From assembly GCA_051418075.1 (NCBI GenBank), contig JBPRGG010000052.1, forward strand, positions 87,346-151,345: 64,000 nt of DNA. Reading direction: 5' to 3'. The first letter of the stretch is position 1; every line of letters begins with the position of its first letter. Position numbers and translations under genes: made by a program. The notes beneath the pieces were generated by a model. It was not told where the DNA came from and did not search any database. It worked only from the letters and a program-made list of their open reading frames with translations. This DNA comes from JBPRGG01 sp051418075. Its GTDB lineage: Bacteria > Bacteroidota > Bacteroidia > Cytophagales > Cyclobacteriaceae. Shown piece after piece: positions 45,043 through 54,395 of this stretch.

Positions 45043-45786
45043 TTACACCTTCTCCTTTATTTCTTCTATCCAGAAATTATTAAATCCAAGTCCTATATTA
45101 ATATTCAATTGATTGAGCTGTAACAGCTCCAGAATGGCTAAGAAATTGAAAATTACGGCTATGCGATCCGGCTCCAGTTCAATGATTCTACTGAAAGCGA
45201 TCTTCTGTTTTTGGCGGACCAGGTCCATGATATAACTTTTTTTCTGATCCATGGTAAATGGAAACTGGATCACCTGATGTGAAGGCTTATTTTGTTGCTG
45301 CTCAAACCTTTTTAGTACTTTTTGATACACTTTAAGTAACTTGTAGAGGTCAATATGCTGTAATTCTGCTTCTACATTGGTAGTTTCAGATAGCTTTTTG
45401 ATCTCTGTCACAATATTGCCCCGATGTTCCAGCTGGCTTCTTTTTGCTTCCATATCGGCCAATTCTACCACCACAGATTTGTATTTTTTGTATTCCAGCA
45501 GATGTTGCACCAATTCTTCCCGGGGGTCAATTTCGTTGCCTTCCTCATCCAGTGAAGGACGCGGTAATAACAATTTGGCCTTGATACGCATCAATGTTGC
45601 TGCAACCAAAATGAACTCACTGGCTACTTCAATATTCATTTCTTCCAATCGATGAATATAATCCAGGAAATCATTAGTGATCTGAGAAATGGGGATATCA
45701 TAAATATCCAGTTCGTCCCGCTCTATAAAGAACAGTAACAGATCAAAAGGACCTTCAAACAGAGGCAGTTTTACTTCAAAACTCAA
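45043..45786 (-). CDS. scpA: Segregation and condensation protein A (ScpA)
   Basis: The 247-residue kleisin subunit that bridges the SMC heads in the chromosome-organising SMC-ScpA-ScpB complex. The N-terminal signature KLPLFEGPFDLLLFFIERDELDIYDIPI and the winged-helix C-terminal region (FSRIIELEPDRIAVIFNFLAILELL) are intact. The start codon is TTG: an in-frame stop lies 12 bases upstream and no ATG precedes the signature. scpB and smc are not in the window. It is divergent from dxs. Confidence 0.93.
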   Translation of the reverse strand: MSFEVKLPLFEGPFDLLLFFIERDELDIYDIPISQITNDFLDYIHRLEEMNIEVASEFILVAATLMRIKAKLLLPRPSLDEEGNEIDPREELVQHLLEYKKYKSVVVELADMEAKRSQLEHRGNIVTEIKKLSETTNVEAELQHIDLYKLLKVYQKVLKRFEQQQNKPSHQVIQFPFTMDQKKSYIMDLVRQKQKIAFSRIIELEPDRIAVIFNFLAILELLQLNQLNINIGLGFNNFWIEEIKEKV

Positions 45787-45892
45787 TTTTGGTTTTTAGA
45801 TTAAATAGTAAAATATTAATAGTGGATTCATTCCTAAAATTCCGAATTTACACTTAATAATCAAAATCCTCCTGTCATAATCAAAAATGACC

Positions 45893-45900
45893 TAAATTTG
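45893..45900 (+). promoter_or_regulatory. Putative -7 box of dxs
   Basis: taaatttg is an exact TAnnTTTG match 95 bases before the dxs ATG in the 208-base divergent region shared with scpA. No convincing -33 box at normal spacing. Confidence 0.4.
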
Positions 45901-45994
45901 TGCACCCTTTTAAACTCAAAATAGCTTCATTTTGACAAGAAACATTTGACTTATAAACTTGTTTACAAGAAATTACTAACAATATAAAAACGAA

Positions 45995-47920
45995 ATGCTA
46001 ATTAATCCCGGTGAATTACTGGCTAAAGTAAATAATCCTTCAGAACTTAAGAAGCTTGATCAATCTCAGTTAGTCCAGTTTTCTTCTGAACTTCGTCAAT
46101 TCATTATTGATAATGTATCAGTTTATGGTGGACATTTTGGAGCCAGTTTAGGTGTAGTGGAGTTAACAGTAGCCCTTCATTACGTCTTCAATACTCCGGA
46201 TGACCTTTTGGTATGGGATGTAGGTCACCAGGCCTACGGTCACAAGATCCTGACCGAACGGAAAGATCACTTTCATTCCAACCGGATCTATCAGGGAATT
46301 TCCGGATTTCCCAAACGTTCCGAAAGCAACTATGACACTTTTGGAGTAGGTCATTCATCCACCTCTGTTTCAGCTGCCTTAGGTATGGCTATTGCCTCCA
46401 GATATAAGCAGGAAAATCGACAGCATATTGCGGTAATAGGGGACGGAGCCATGACAGCCGGTTTAGCATTTGAAGCCATGAACCATGCCGGGGTTTCTAA
46501 TAGCAACATTCTGATTATATTGAATGACAATTGCATGTCCATCGATCCGAATGTAGGAGCTTTAAAAGATTATCTGACTGATATTACTACTTCTCATACC
46601 TACAACAGGATCAAAGAAGATGTATGGAATATTTTAGGTAAGATCAGTAAATTTGGACCTAATGCCCAGGAAATTGCTTCTAAGATTGAAACATCAGTCA
46701 AAACTTTGTTATTGAAGCAAAGTAATCTATTTGAATCTTTGAACCTTCGTTATTTTGGCCCGGTAGATGGTCATGATGTTAATCACCTGGTGAGCGTGTT
46801 AAATGATCTGAAGGCCATCAATGGACCTAAATTATTACATTGTGTTACCTTGAAAGGAAAAGGATTCCCCCTGGCTGAATTGAATCAAACCAAATGGCAT
46901 GCTCCCGGAAAATTTGATAAGATTACCGGTGAAATAAGGAAAAAAGTTTTTGATTCACCTCAGCCACCCAAATATCAGGAGGTTTTTGGTAAAACTTTGC
47001 TGGAACTTGCCAAAAAAAATGACAAGATCATGGGTATTACGCCAGCCATGCCTACCGGCTCGTCCCTCAATATTATGATGGAAGCCATGCCTGACCGGGC
47101 TTTTGATGTGGGAATAGCAGAACAACATGCAGTCACTTTTTCTGCCGGACTGGCTACCCAGGGAATGATCCCTTTTTGTAACATTTACAGTACTTTTATG
47201 CAAAGGGCTTACGACCAGGTTATTCATGATGTGTGTATTCAAAATCTTCCGGTAGTGTTTTGTCTGGACCGGGCCGGACTGGTGGGAGCGGATGGTCCAA
47301 CCCATCACGGGGCTTATGATTTAGCTTATATGCGGTGTATTCCCAATTTGACTGTTTCTGCCCCAATGGATGAATCTGAATTGAGGAACCTGATGTATAC
47401 CGCCCAACTTTCGGGAAAAGGACCCTTCAGCATTAGATATCCCCGGGGCAAAGGAGTAAGGCCGGATTGGGAAGCATCATTTGAAGAAATTCCGGTGGGG
47501 CAGGGCAGGATTATTCAGGAAGGTGAAGATGTGGCCATCCTTACCATTGGACAGGTTGGAAATTTTGCCGTAGAGGCTTGCCAATCTCTGGCTGACTATG
47601 ATATTTTTCCGGCTCATTATGACATGCGATTTGTAAAGCCATTGGATGAAGCTTTACTTCATCAGGTTTTTAAGAAGTTTAAACATGTGATTACGGTAGA
47701 AGACGGATGCTTGATGGGTGGATTCGGGAGTGCCATACTGGAATTTATGTCAGAAAATGGATATATGGCTCAGGTCAGACGACTGGGTATTCCGGATCAG
47801 ATCATTGAACATGGTGAGCAGGCAGAATTATATAATGAGTGTGGCTATGACGGAGAAGGTATTAAAAAGACCGTACTTAAGTTATTGGAATCATCTGTAG
47901 AGATTAAAAAACTAATTTAG
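45995..47920 (+). CDS. dxs: 1-deoxy-D-xylulose-5-phosphate synthase
   Basis: A 641-residue thiamine-diphosphate enzyme that joins pyruvate and glyceraldehyde 3-phosphate to DXP, the first step of the MEP isoprenoid pathway and a precursor for vitamin B6 made by PdxJ. Motifs are VYGGHFGASLGVVELT, WDVGHQAYGHKILT, the ThDP-Mg motif GDGAMTAGLAFEAMNHAG with NDNCMSI, AEQHAVTFSAGLA and DRAGLVGADGPTHHGAYD. It is cotranscribed with a hydrolase gene 4 bases downstream. Confidence 0.98.
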   Translation: MLINPGELLAKVNNPSELKKLDQSQLVQFSSELRQFIIDNVSVYGGHFGASLGVVELTVALHYVFNTPDDLLVWDVGHQAYGHKILTERKDHFHSNRIYQGISGFPKRSESNYDTFGVGHSSTSVSAALGMAIASRYKQENRQHIAVIGDGAMTAGLAFEAMNHAGVSNSNILIILNDNCMSIDPNVGALKDYLTDITTSHTYNRIKEDVWNILGKISKFGPNAQEIASKIETSVKTLLLKQSNLFESLNLRYFGPVDGHDVNHLVSVLNDLKAINGPKLLHCVTLKGKGFPLAELNQTKWHAPGKFDKITGEIRKKVFDSPQPPKYQEVFGKTLLELAKKNDKIMGITPAMPTGSSLNIMMEAMPDRAFDVGIAEQHAVTFSAGLATQGMIPFCNIYSTFMQRAYDQVIHDVCIQNLPVVFCLDRAGLVGADGPTHHGAYDLAYMRCIPNLTVSAPMDESELRNLMYTAQLSGKGPFSIRYPRGKGVRPDWEASFEEIPVGQGRIIQEGEDVAILTIGQVGNFAVEACQSLADYDIFPAHYDMRFVKPLDEALLHQVFKKFKHVITVEDGCLMGGFGSAILEFMSENGYMAQVRRLGIPDQIIEHGEQAELYNECGYDGEGIKKTVLKLLESSVEIKKLI

Positions 47921-47924
47921 TAAC

Positions 47925-48707
47925 ATGAGTAAGATTATTTTTTCAGAATCCGGAAGCGGATTACCTGTGATTTTTTTACACGGATATGGTGAAAACAAGT
48001 TGCTATGGACTTCTTTTGAGGAAAAATTATCCAGCAATTTCAGGGTGATCGTTCCCGATCTTCCTGGTTTTGGTCAAAGTGAATGGGATAAGACTGAATT
48101 CAGCCTGGAAGATGTAGCCGATGAACTTTATCAATGGCTCCAAGAAATTAAAGTAGCATCCTGTATTATGATTGGTCATTCATTGGGTGGTTACATTGCC
48201 CTGGCTTATGCCAGGAAATACAAGGATCATTTGAAGGGTCTGGGACTTTTCCATTCCAGTATTTTTGAAGACACAGCTGAAAAGAAGGAAAATCGCAGTA
48301 AGACCATTGAATTTATCAAAAAGAATGGATCAGCCCCTTTTATGGAGAATTTTGTGCCTAACCTGTTTTATAAACCCCGACAGGAAGAGATTGCTGATAT
48401 CATTCAAAAGCAGGTGGAAATTGGGATAAGTAACTCAGCAGACACCCTGGCCAGGTATATGGCTGCCATGAGGGATCGGAAAGATAGTTCCAGTTTTATT
48501 AAAGAATTTGATCAGCCGGTATTAATGATCATTGGTCAAAATGATCAATCGGTGCCTTTTGAGAAAAGCCAGGAGCAGGCAGCAATGCTCAAACACCCAA
48601 CCGTACATATTTTAAATGAAACCGGCCATATGGGCATGTTTGAAAGAGAAACTGAAACTTTAAAATATGTAGAGGCTTTTTGCCTTTCTCTCAATCAGGA
48701 AAATTAA
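47925..48707 (+). CDS. Alpha/beta hydrolase
   Basis: A 260-residue alpha/beta-hydrolase with HGYGENKLLW (oxyanion region), PDLPGFGQSEW, the nucleophile elbow GHSLGG with Ser86, the acid in GQNDQSVPF and the catalytic His in NETGHMGMFE. It starts 4 bases after dxs, so expression is tied to the isoprenoid gene, but this does not define a substrate. Sequence type is that of general esterases and C-C hydrolases. Confidence 0.87.
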   Translation: MSKIIFSESGSGLPVIFLHGYGENKLLWTSFEEKLSSNFRVIVPDLPGFGQSEWDKTEFSLEDVADELYQWLQEIKVASCIMIGHSLGGYIALAYARKYKDHLKGLGLFHSSIFEDTAEKKENRSKTIEFIKKNGSAPFMENFVPNLFYKPRQEEIADIIQKQVEIGISNSADTLARYMAAMRDRKDSSSFIKEFDQPVLMIIGQNDQSVPFEKSQEQAAMLKHPTVHILNETGHMGMFERETETLKYVEAFCLSLNQEN

Positions 48708-48860
48708 CAGGTTGAATAAATTCCGATTATTTTATATTTAAAAAAAGCAGATCAACATCTAAAGAATAGATGTAATAATGTGGCTGTAAAGGAAAATAAC
48801 TTAACAGGAGCAAGTTGGGGAAAAACATACTCAGCACATGGGGAAAATTAAAGAATGTTG

Positions 48861-49235
48861 CTATTTTTTCTGGAATTTGAATGATTCGTTATAGCGTTTA
48901 TCTTTATCTAAAATCACCAGAAAATAATACCCTGGGGCAAAATTTTTCACCGGGATCTTATATTTGTTATCATTGATTTTTTCTACTTCAATTTTAACAG
49001 AATTTCCGATGATGTTATAAACCTCAAATTTTACTTTATCCAATTTATCTCCCTCTATTTTGATGAAAAGATTTTCCGTAGATGGGTTTGGATAAAGTTC
49101 GATCGAAGTTTTAATCTCTGTGATCTTTTTTTCCACAAAAGGAGAGGCTTCACTGTCGTTTCCGGTTTGAGCCTGAGCCAAACCAAAGGAAGTGAAATAT
49201 GAAAGTACAAGTATAGCTAGTAATTTTTTCCCCAT
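48861..49235 (-). CDS. Short exported protein with T9SS type A C-terminal sorting domain
   Basis: A 124-residue protein that is little more than a signal peptide (KKLLAILVLSYFTSFGLAQAQ), a linker of about 25 residues, and a complete type IX secretion sorting domain (about 45-124): the LYPNPSTENLFIKI start, VYNIIGNSVKIE and VKNFAPGYYFLVILDKDKR, ending in basic FKFQKK. Such tails direct proteins through the T9SS to the cell surface and normally follow a large cargo. Here there is no cargo domain. The start is ATG 49235; a TTG at 49244 is the in-frame alternative. It may be a remnant. Confidence 0.8.
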   Translation of the reverse strand: MGKKLLAILVLSYFTSFGLAQAQTGNDSEASPFVEKKITEIKTSIELYPNPSTENLFIKIEGDKLDKVKFEVYNIIGNSVKIEVEKINDNKYKIPVKNFAPGYYFLVILDKDKRYNESFKFQKK

Positions 49236-49564
49236 ATGATACAATATTATACAAAGTAAAACATTATATAATTTAAAAGCAAAAACTGAACCAATAATTA
49301 TTTTTTTTAAATAAATAAATACTGGATTTTTCCCTGCCTTCTAAAATATGTACGAATATAAATCGTTTATAGTTCTTTTAATATATTTAAAAACTGGCAA
49401 TTATGCTAATGTTTTTGTAATATTTTCAATAAAATATTCAATATCACAAATTTTTATTTGTTAAATTAGCAATTTGCGACCTGTGTATATGGCAATTTTT
49501 CTTTGGAGCAGGCCCGGCGCTAGTAATATTTTAAAATTTTGTAATTTTTAAGCAGGTAATATTT
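49236..49564. other. AT-rich gap between the T9SS-tail gene and nnr
   Basis: No gene or RNA is recognisable in this very AT-rich stretch. A short GC-rich patch (ggagcaggcccggcgcta, 49505-49522) stands out against it. The promoter for the T9SS-tail gene should lie near its left end, but no exact TAnnTTTG was seen on the minus strand, and no terminator is evident after nnr. Confidence 0.45.
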
Positions 49565-51055
49565 TCAGGAAAGATGCTTAAAAGCCCTGGAAAGATAATG
49601 AATAATCTCGTTGGCAGTAGTTGCTTCCCATCCATTTTCCCGGCAGGCCAGGTCTCCGGCTAAGCCATGCATATAAACTCCTAAAATAGCCGCTTTTAAG
49701 GGGTCCTTGTTTTGCCCTAGTAAGGCTGTAATGATACCGGTAAGCACATCACCACTACCAGCTGTAGCCATTCCCGGATTTCCGGTCGGATTAAAATAAA
49801 CCTGCCCCTGGGGCGTGGTGACGGTTGTATAGGCCCCTTTTACCACCAGGTTAACCCGGTATTTTTTAGCAAAGGATTTTTGAAGCGCCAGTCGTTCAAA
49901 ATCATTTTCATATTCACCTGCAATTCGTTCAAATTCTTTTGGATGAGGGGTTAAAACAGACCCCTGCGGTATTTTCTCCAGCAATTCCCGGTGTTGACCC
50001 ATAATATTCAGTCCATCTGCATCGATCACCATAGGTTGTCGGAACTGATCCAGCAAAACAGAAAAAGCATGTATCGTTTTCTGACTAGTGCCTAACCCAG
50101 GTCCAACTCCTACTACTTCCATGCCTTTCAGGTCTGGTACCTGAGAAAAGCACCTGAGTGAAGGATCTACAGTAGCCATAGCTTCAGGAACAGCAGTTTG
50201 GATAATATCATACCCACATTCAGGTATATGGACCGTCAGTAAACCTACACCGCTTTTCAGGCAGGCTTTAGCACTTAAAACCGCAGCACCCATTTTGCCA
50301 TAACCCCCTGCTATGATTTTGACCCGGCCAAAATTTCCTTTATGATCAAATTTGCTGCGTTTGATCAATAATTTCTTTATAATTTCCTGGTCTACCAGGG
50401 TATAGGAACTATCCAGGTGACTTATAAATGACTCATGTAATCCAATATCCACTATCTGCCAATCACCCACAAATGGCTGGTTTTCACGGATAAAAAAAGC
50501 CAGTTTAGGTACCTGAAATGAAACAGTATGATCAGCCCGGACAATGGATTCACCTGTAGAATGTTTATCGCTAAACAGTCCGGAGGCAATATCGATGGCC
50601 AAAATGGTAGCAGCAGCATCATTCATTTGCTGAATCACCTGAGCATACAAACCTTCTGCCGGTCGGCTTAATCCTGATCCAAACAATGCATCAATTATGA
50701 TATCCCTGGATTGAAAAATTGGTATAGTCTGGTCATTTTCAATAAGGTGTATGGCAGTTAATGCAGTAAGTCTTTGATAATTAGCTTCGAAATCCGGGCT
50801 TCCTTTAGATTTGATGGCGTAGACCTTTACCTGGTAGCCTTTTTCCAGTAAAAGTCTGGCCACAGCCAGTCCGTCCCCTCCATTATTTCCTGAACCTGCA
50901 ACAATTTTAATGGGCCTGTCCTGGTTAAAATGATCCATAAACCAGTTGGTAAAGGCCATGGATGCTCTTTCCATCAGATCAAGTGATGAAACAGGCTCAT
51001 GCTGAATAGTATAAGCATCAGCTTGGCGTATCTGGGAAGATAACAGAATTTTCAT
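49565..51055 (-). CDS. nnr: Bifunctional NAD(P)H-hydrate epimerase / ADP-dependent dehydratase
   Basis: A 496-residue fusion that repairs hydrated NADH and NADPH. The N-terminal YjeF_N epimerase domain (about 1-210) shows VAGSGNNGGDGLAVARLL, DALFGSGLSRP and AIDIASGLFSD. The C-terminal carbohydrate-kinase-like dehydratase (about 225-490) shows AGGYGKMGAAVLSAKACLKSG, VGPGLGT, VIDADGLN, LTPHPKEFER and the ATP-site MATAGSGDVLTGII. Both halves look active. It lies 21 bases downstream of the serpin gene and may be cotranscribed. Confidence 0.95.
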   Translation of the reverse strand: MKILLSSQIRQADAYTIQHEPVSSLDLMERASMAFTNWFMDHFNQDRPIKIVAGSGNNGGDGLAVARLLLEKGYQVKVYAIKSKGSPDFEANYQRLTALTAIHLIENDQTIPIFQSRDIIIDALFGSGLSRPAEGLYAQVIQQMNDAAATILAIDIASGLFSDKHSTGESIVRADHTVSFQVPKLAFFIRENQPFVGDWQIVDIGLHESFISHLDSSYTLVDQEIIKKLLIKRSKFDHKGNFGRVKIIAGGYGKMGAAVLSAKACLKSGVGLLTVHIPECGYDIIQTAVPEAMATVDPSLRCFSQVPDLKGMEVVGVGPGLGTSQKTIHAFSVLLDQFRQPMVIDADGLNIMGQHRELLEKIPQGSVLTPHPKEFERIAGEYENDFERLALQKSFAKKYRVNLVVKGAYTTVTTPQGQVYFNPTGNPGMATAGSGDVLTGIITALLGQNKDPLKAAILGVYMHGLAGDLACRENGWEATTANEIIHYLSRAFKHLS

Positions 51056-51076
51056 GAAAGAAGAAATTTTAAAAAA

Positions 51077-52294
51077 TCAACTATTGGGATCAGAAACTTT
51101 TCCGGCAAATATGATCATACCGCTGTGTTTCTCCCTTATAAAATACAAAAAAGGTCTATCAATAGTTAAACTGGAAGCAGGGTTCATTTGATAAATAAAT
51201 GGTTCTGGTAAAGAGGCAAATGAGCCTAATTTAAAAGTTGCCTGATGATACATTTCCTGTAATGAAACTGGCAATTTGTTATCAGTAACCATTTGGCTGA
51301 AGTCAGCTTCTGAAGCTGTAATAGCGGATAATCCCAACCCGGGCAGCAGGTTTGATACTTTCAATTGTTTATCTACGGCAAACCGGGGAATAAGCACATC
51401 GGTTTTTATGGTATCTACCTGGTTCAACCAGAATCGGAACGTTTCCAGGTTTAATTCCGACAAATTAGTCTGATTACCCCTGGCAGACATCATAAAAGTG
51501 AGACTAAACTGCCGGTTACCCTGAGGTATTTCAATAACTTCTACCAGGTCATCCTGATAGTAACCCAAAGTATAACCTTTAAGCAGCAGTAAGTCACAGG
51601 AGTCGGTTTTGTCTTTATTTTGGAAAGTTCCCCTGGTGGATAATTCCCACAGGGAATGATTAAGATCTCCTTCAAAAAAGACACCATTAAACATCAACAA
51701 ACTTGATCCGTTGATTTTTTGGAATGGTTCCACCATATTGCCCAGGCTTTTGGATTCAATGATCCGGTTTATGTAATTTCGGGCATGTTTGCTGGTAAGA
51801 TCCAGCCCCTCTGATTCCGCCTGGTAGTAAGCCATGATTTTGTCCCTGAATAATGGGTTGAGGGGTTGCTTATGGTCAAACCACAGAGAATTTATGAAAT
51901 TTAATTTAATGGCCGGGTCAACTTCAGAAAGAAAATTGATTAATTCGCTGTAGGCTTTATTGATCTCTATTTCGGTAAAACCATCAATATGCAGAGATTG
52001 TAGAATAGCTTCCCGGGTTTTACCTGATGCTCCATTAAGAGACATACCCAGTTCCATACCAATACTGACCGGGGAAAAAAGAAAATTCTGGTCATGATCC
52101 GGTTGGTCTAAGGTATTAAGCAACTTGAAAACCAGATTATTAGAAGACTCAATCAGTAATTTTTCATCGGAATTTAAACTACGAAGTTCAGGCGCACTAT
52201 TCGGCTCAGGAGAATCCCTTTCACAAGACCAGATCAGCATTAGTCCAGACAGGACCAGCAGGAGATCTTTAAACCGAACATGTAGTTTTCCCAT
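51077..52294 (-). CDS. Serpin-family lipoprotein, probably non-inhibitory
   Basis: A 405-residue serpin with a lipoprotein signal (LLLVLSGLMLIWSCERD, lipobox IWSC). Serpin words are NFLFSPVSIGMELGMSLNGASGKT, NSLWFD, NGVFFEGDL, TFMMSARG and the C-terminal RPFLYFIREKHSGMIIFAGKVSDP. Inhibitory serpins need a mobile hinge of the type EEGTEAAAAT before the reactive loop; here that stretch reads KLGSFASLPEPFIYQ, without the Gly-Thr-small-residue run and with prolines. The loop is also about four residues short. Protease inhibition is therefore doubtful. It is surface or periplasm anchored. Role unknown. Confidence 0.88.
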   Translation of the reverse strand: MGKLHVRFKDLLLVLSGLMLIWSCERDSPEPNSAPELRSLNSDEKLLIESSNNLVFKLLNTLDQPDHDQNFLFSPVSIGMELGMSLNGASGKTREAILQSLHIDGFTEIEINKAYSELINFLSEVDPAIKLNFINSLWFDHKQPLNPLFRDKIMAYYQAESEGLDLTSKHARNYINRIIESKSLGNMVEPFQKINGSSLLMFNGVFFEGDLNHSLWELSTRGTFQNKDKTDSCDLLLLKGYTLGYYQDDLVEVIEIPQGNRQFSLTFMMSARGNQTNLSELNLETFRFWLNQVDTIKTDVLIPRFAVDKQLKVSNLLPGLGLSAITASEADFSQMVTDNKLPVSLQEMYHQATFKLGSFASLPEPFIYQMNPASSLTIDRPFLYFIREKHSGMIIFAGKVSDPNS

Positions 52295-52399
52295 TTTGGT
52301 ATAACTTTTCTGACCAATTCACTAATATACCAATTTATTTGCACAAATAAAATAAAAAGCACCTGGTATATTACCTCATAATCAAGCTGGTTAGATCAG

Positions 52400-52999
52400 C
52401 TATTCACCTTCAGCTTCAACAGCTTTTACTTCCGGTATAAATCTCTTCAGCAAGTTTTCAATACCGGCCTTCAGCGTAATAATTGAAGAAGGACAACCAC
52501 TGCATGAACCCTGGAGCAGCACCTTTACCACGCCGTCATCAAATGATTTAAAGGATATGGCCCCGCCATCCTGTTCAACAGCCGGTTTAATATATTCATC
52601 CAGGATTCCTTTGATTTTTACCTCAACTTCGGAATCTTCAGTTTCATCAGTCTGATCCTGTTCTGTATCCTGCAGATTTAAAATCGGCTTTTCTTCCTGT
52701 AAATATTGCTTGATATATTCTTTCAGGGTGTTCTGTATTTCATCCCATTCCACTGATTCTTTTTTGGTAACAGTGACAAAGTTGCTCATGTAAAAAACCC
52801 GATCTACAAAAGGGAAATTGAATAGTTCCTGGGCTAAAGGAGCATTGTGGGCACTTTCCTGGTCTGGGAAATCATAGCTTTTACCTTCTTCCACCAGCAT
52901 AAAATTAGCCACAAATTTTAAGGAATTTGGATTCGGGTTGGATTCCAGATACAGATGAACCTGCCGGCTGTACAATTTTTCCTTATCGTAAGTATCCAT
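52400..52999 (-). CDS. Nfu/NifU-type iron-sulfur cluster carrier
   Basis: A 199-residue two-domain protein. The N-terminal Nfu_N-like domain (about 10-95: LYLESNPNPNSLKFVANFML, FVDRVFYMSNFVTVTK) resembles the domain of mitochondrial Nfu1. An acidic linker (DTEQDQTDETEDSEVE) leads to the NifU C-terminal domain, whose cluster-binding CSGC (Cys166, Cys169) is intact in LLQGSCSGCPSSIITLKAG. Such proteins hold or pass on 4Fe-4S clusters. Possible clients in the window are GltBD, HemN and QueG, by general inference. Confidence 0.92.
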   Translation of the reverse strand: MDTYDKEKLYSRQVHLYLESNPNPNSLKFVANFMLVEEGKSYDFPDQESAHNAPLAQELFNFPFVDRVFYMSNFVTVTKKESVEWDEIQNTLKEYIKQYLQEEKPILNLQDTEQDQTDETEDSEVEVKIKGILDEYIKPAVEQDGGAISFKSFDDGVVKVLLQGSCSGCPSSIITLKAGIENLLKRFIPEVKAVEAEGE

Positions 53000-53048
53000 T
53001 ATCTTTAAATTATTTAAGGTTGAATTTTTATAACGATATTTTTTTGGT

Positions 53049-54380
53049 TTAGTTTTCCTGGTTCAGTATTTCACCAATGGGTTTTCTGATCAATCCTTCC
53101 GGCAATTCACCTTCAGTACTGGCTACCACCATAGTTACAGCAGCATCTCCTGTAACATTTACTGCGGTGCGCATCATATCAAGAATACGATCCGGAGCTA
53201 CGATCAAAGCAATTCCGGCGGTGGGGATGCCTATTGCTTCCAGCACGATGACCAGCATCACCATGCCTGCTCCAGGTACACCGGCAGATCCTATTGAAGC
53301 CAGTACTGCTGTAAGCACAATCATCAATTGGCTACCAATCGACAGGTCTAAACCTAAAGCCTGGGCAATGAATACCGCTGCCACACTTTGATAAAGGCTG
53401 GTGCCATCCATATTAATGGTGGCTCCCAGGGGAAGCACAAAACTGCTCACCTCTTCGGAAACATTTAATTCTTCTTCTACCTGCTTCATTGTGACGGGTA
53501 AAGTTGCAGAGCTGGAGCTGGTGGAGAAGGCCAATAACTGAGCCGGACGGATCCCCCTGAAAAAATCAGCGTATTTTACCTTAGTGAATATTTTGAAAAG
53601 GGATGGATAAACAACCAGTAACATTACTAAAAGCCCCAGGATTACCGTCATGCTGTACCAAAGCAGGGCATACAGGATATCAAAAACTTTATCCGGGTTG
53701 TCACCGGCCAATTCCACGATCAGGGAGGCTATCAGGGCAAAAACACCAAAGGGTGCAATCATCATGATGTACTCAATGATCTTTATGATCACATCATTGA
53801 GACCGTCAAAAAAACTGATCACTGGTTTACTTTTATCCTTGGGAATCTGAAGCAGGGCAATGCCAAATATCACGGCAAAAAACACCACCTGTAAAAGGCT
53901 GCTGTTATCAACAGTTGCAGCAAATATATTAACTGGCACCATATCAACAATGGGTTGTAATGGACCTGCATCCTGCAGCTGATTTGCTACCAAAGAACTT
54001 GATTCTGCCTCAGCGCTGTACATGGACATCAATTCATCCCTGGTTTCGGCCGGAAGGATCTTACCTGGTTTGATGATATTTACTGCTACCAAACCCAGTG
54101 TAGTGGCTATGGTAGTGGTGACCAGGTAAATAGCAATGGTCTTTCCCCCGATTCTTGATAATTTTGAAATATCTCCAATATTGGCTACCCCCACAATCAA
54201 AGAAGCCAATACAATGGGCACGGCTATCATCTTTAAAGCCTTTATGAAAATAGTGCCTACAGGTTTGATAAAATTGATGGTAAAGGCGGGGGAAAAATCT
54301 AATTGTATTATTAATATGCCATAAATCAGACCAAGCACCAGACCTAAGATTATCTGGGTATGTAGAGGTATCTTTCGCAT
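53049..54380 (-). CDS. Dicarboxylate/amino acid:cation symporter (DAACS family)
   Basis: A 443-residue inner-membrane transporter of the GltP/DctA family with eight or more hydrophobic segments. Family motifs are FIKALKMIAVPIVLASLIVGVAN, the serine-rich hairpin AFSTSSSSATLPVTM, the substrate-site NMDGTSLYQ and IGSAGVPGAGMVMLVIVL, and the last APDRILDMMRTAVNVTGDAA. It imports glutamate/aspartate or C4-dicarboxylates with Na+ or H+; which one is not decided. ATG 54380 is chosen over TTG 54386. It is 15 bases downstream of aroC. Confidence 0.94.
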   Translation of the reverse strand: MRKIPLHTQIILGLVLGLIYGILIIQLDFSPAFTINFIKPVGTIFIKALKMIAVPIVLASLIVGVANIGDISKLSRIGGKTIAIYLVTTTIATTLGLVAVNIIKPGKILPAETRDELMSMYSAEAESSSLVANQLQDAGPLQPIVDMVPVNIFAATVDNSSLLQVVFFAVIFGIALLQIPKDKSKPVISFFDGLNDVIIKIIEYIMMIAPFGVFALIASLIVELAGDNPDKVFDILYALLWYSMTVILGLLVMLLVVYPSLFKIFTKVKYADFFRGIRPAQLLAFSTSSSSATLPVTMKQVEEELNVSEEVSSFVLPLGATINMDGTSLYQSVAAVFIAQALGLDLSIGSQLMIVLTAVLASIGSAGVPGAGMVMLVIVLEAIGIPTAGIALIVAPDRILDMMRTAVNVTGDAAVTMVVASTEGELPEGLIRKPIGEILNQEN

Positions 54381-54395
54381 CAACAAAAGTTCTTT

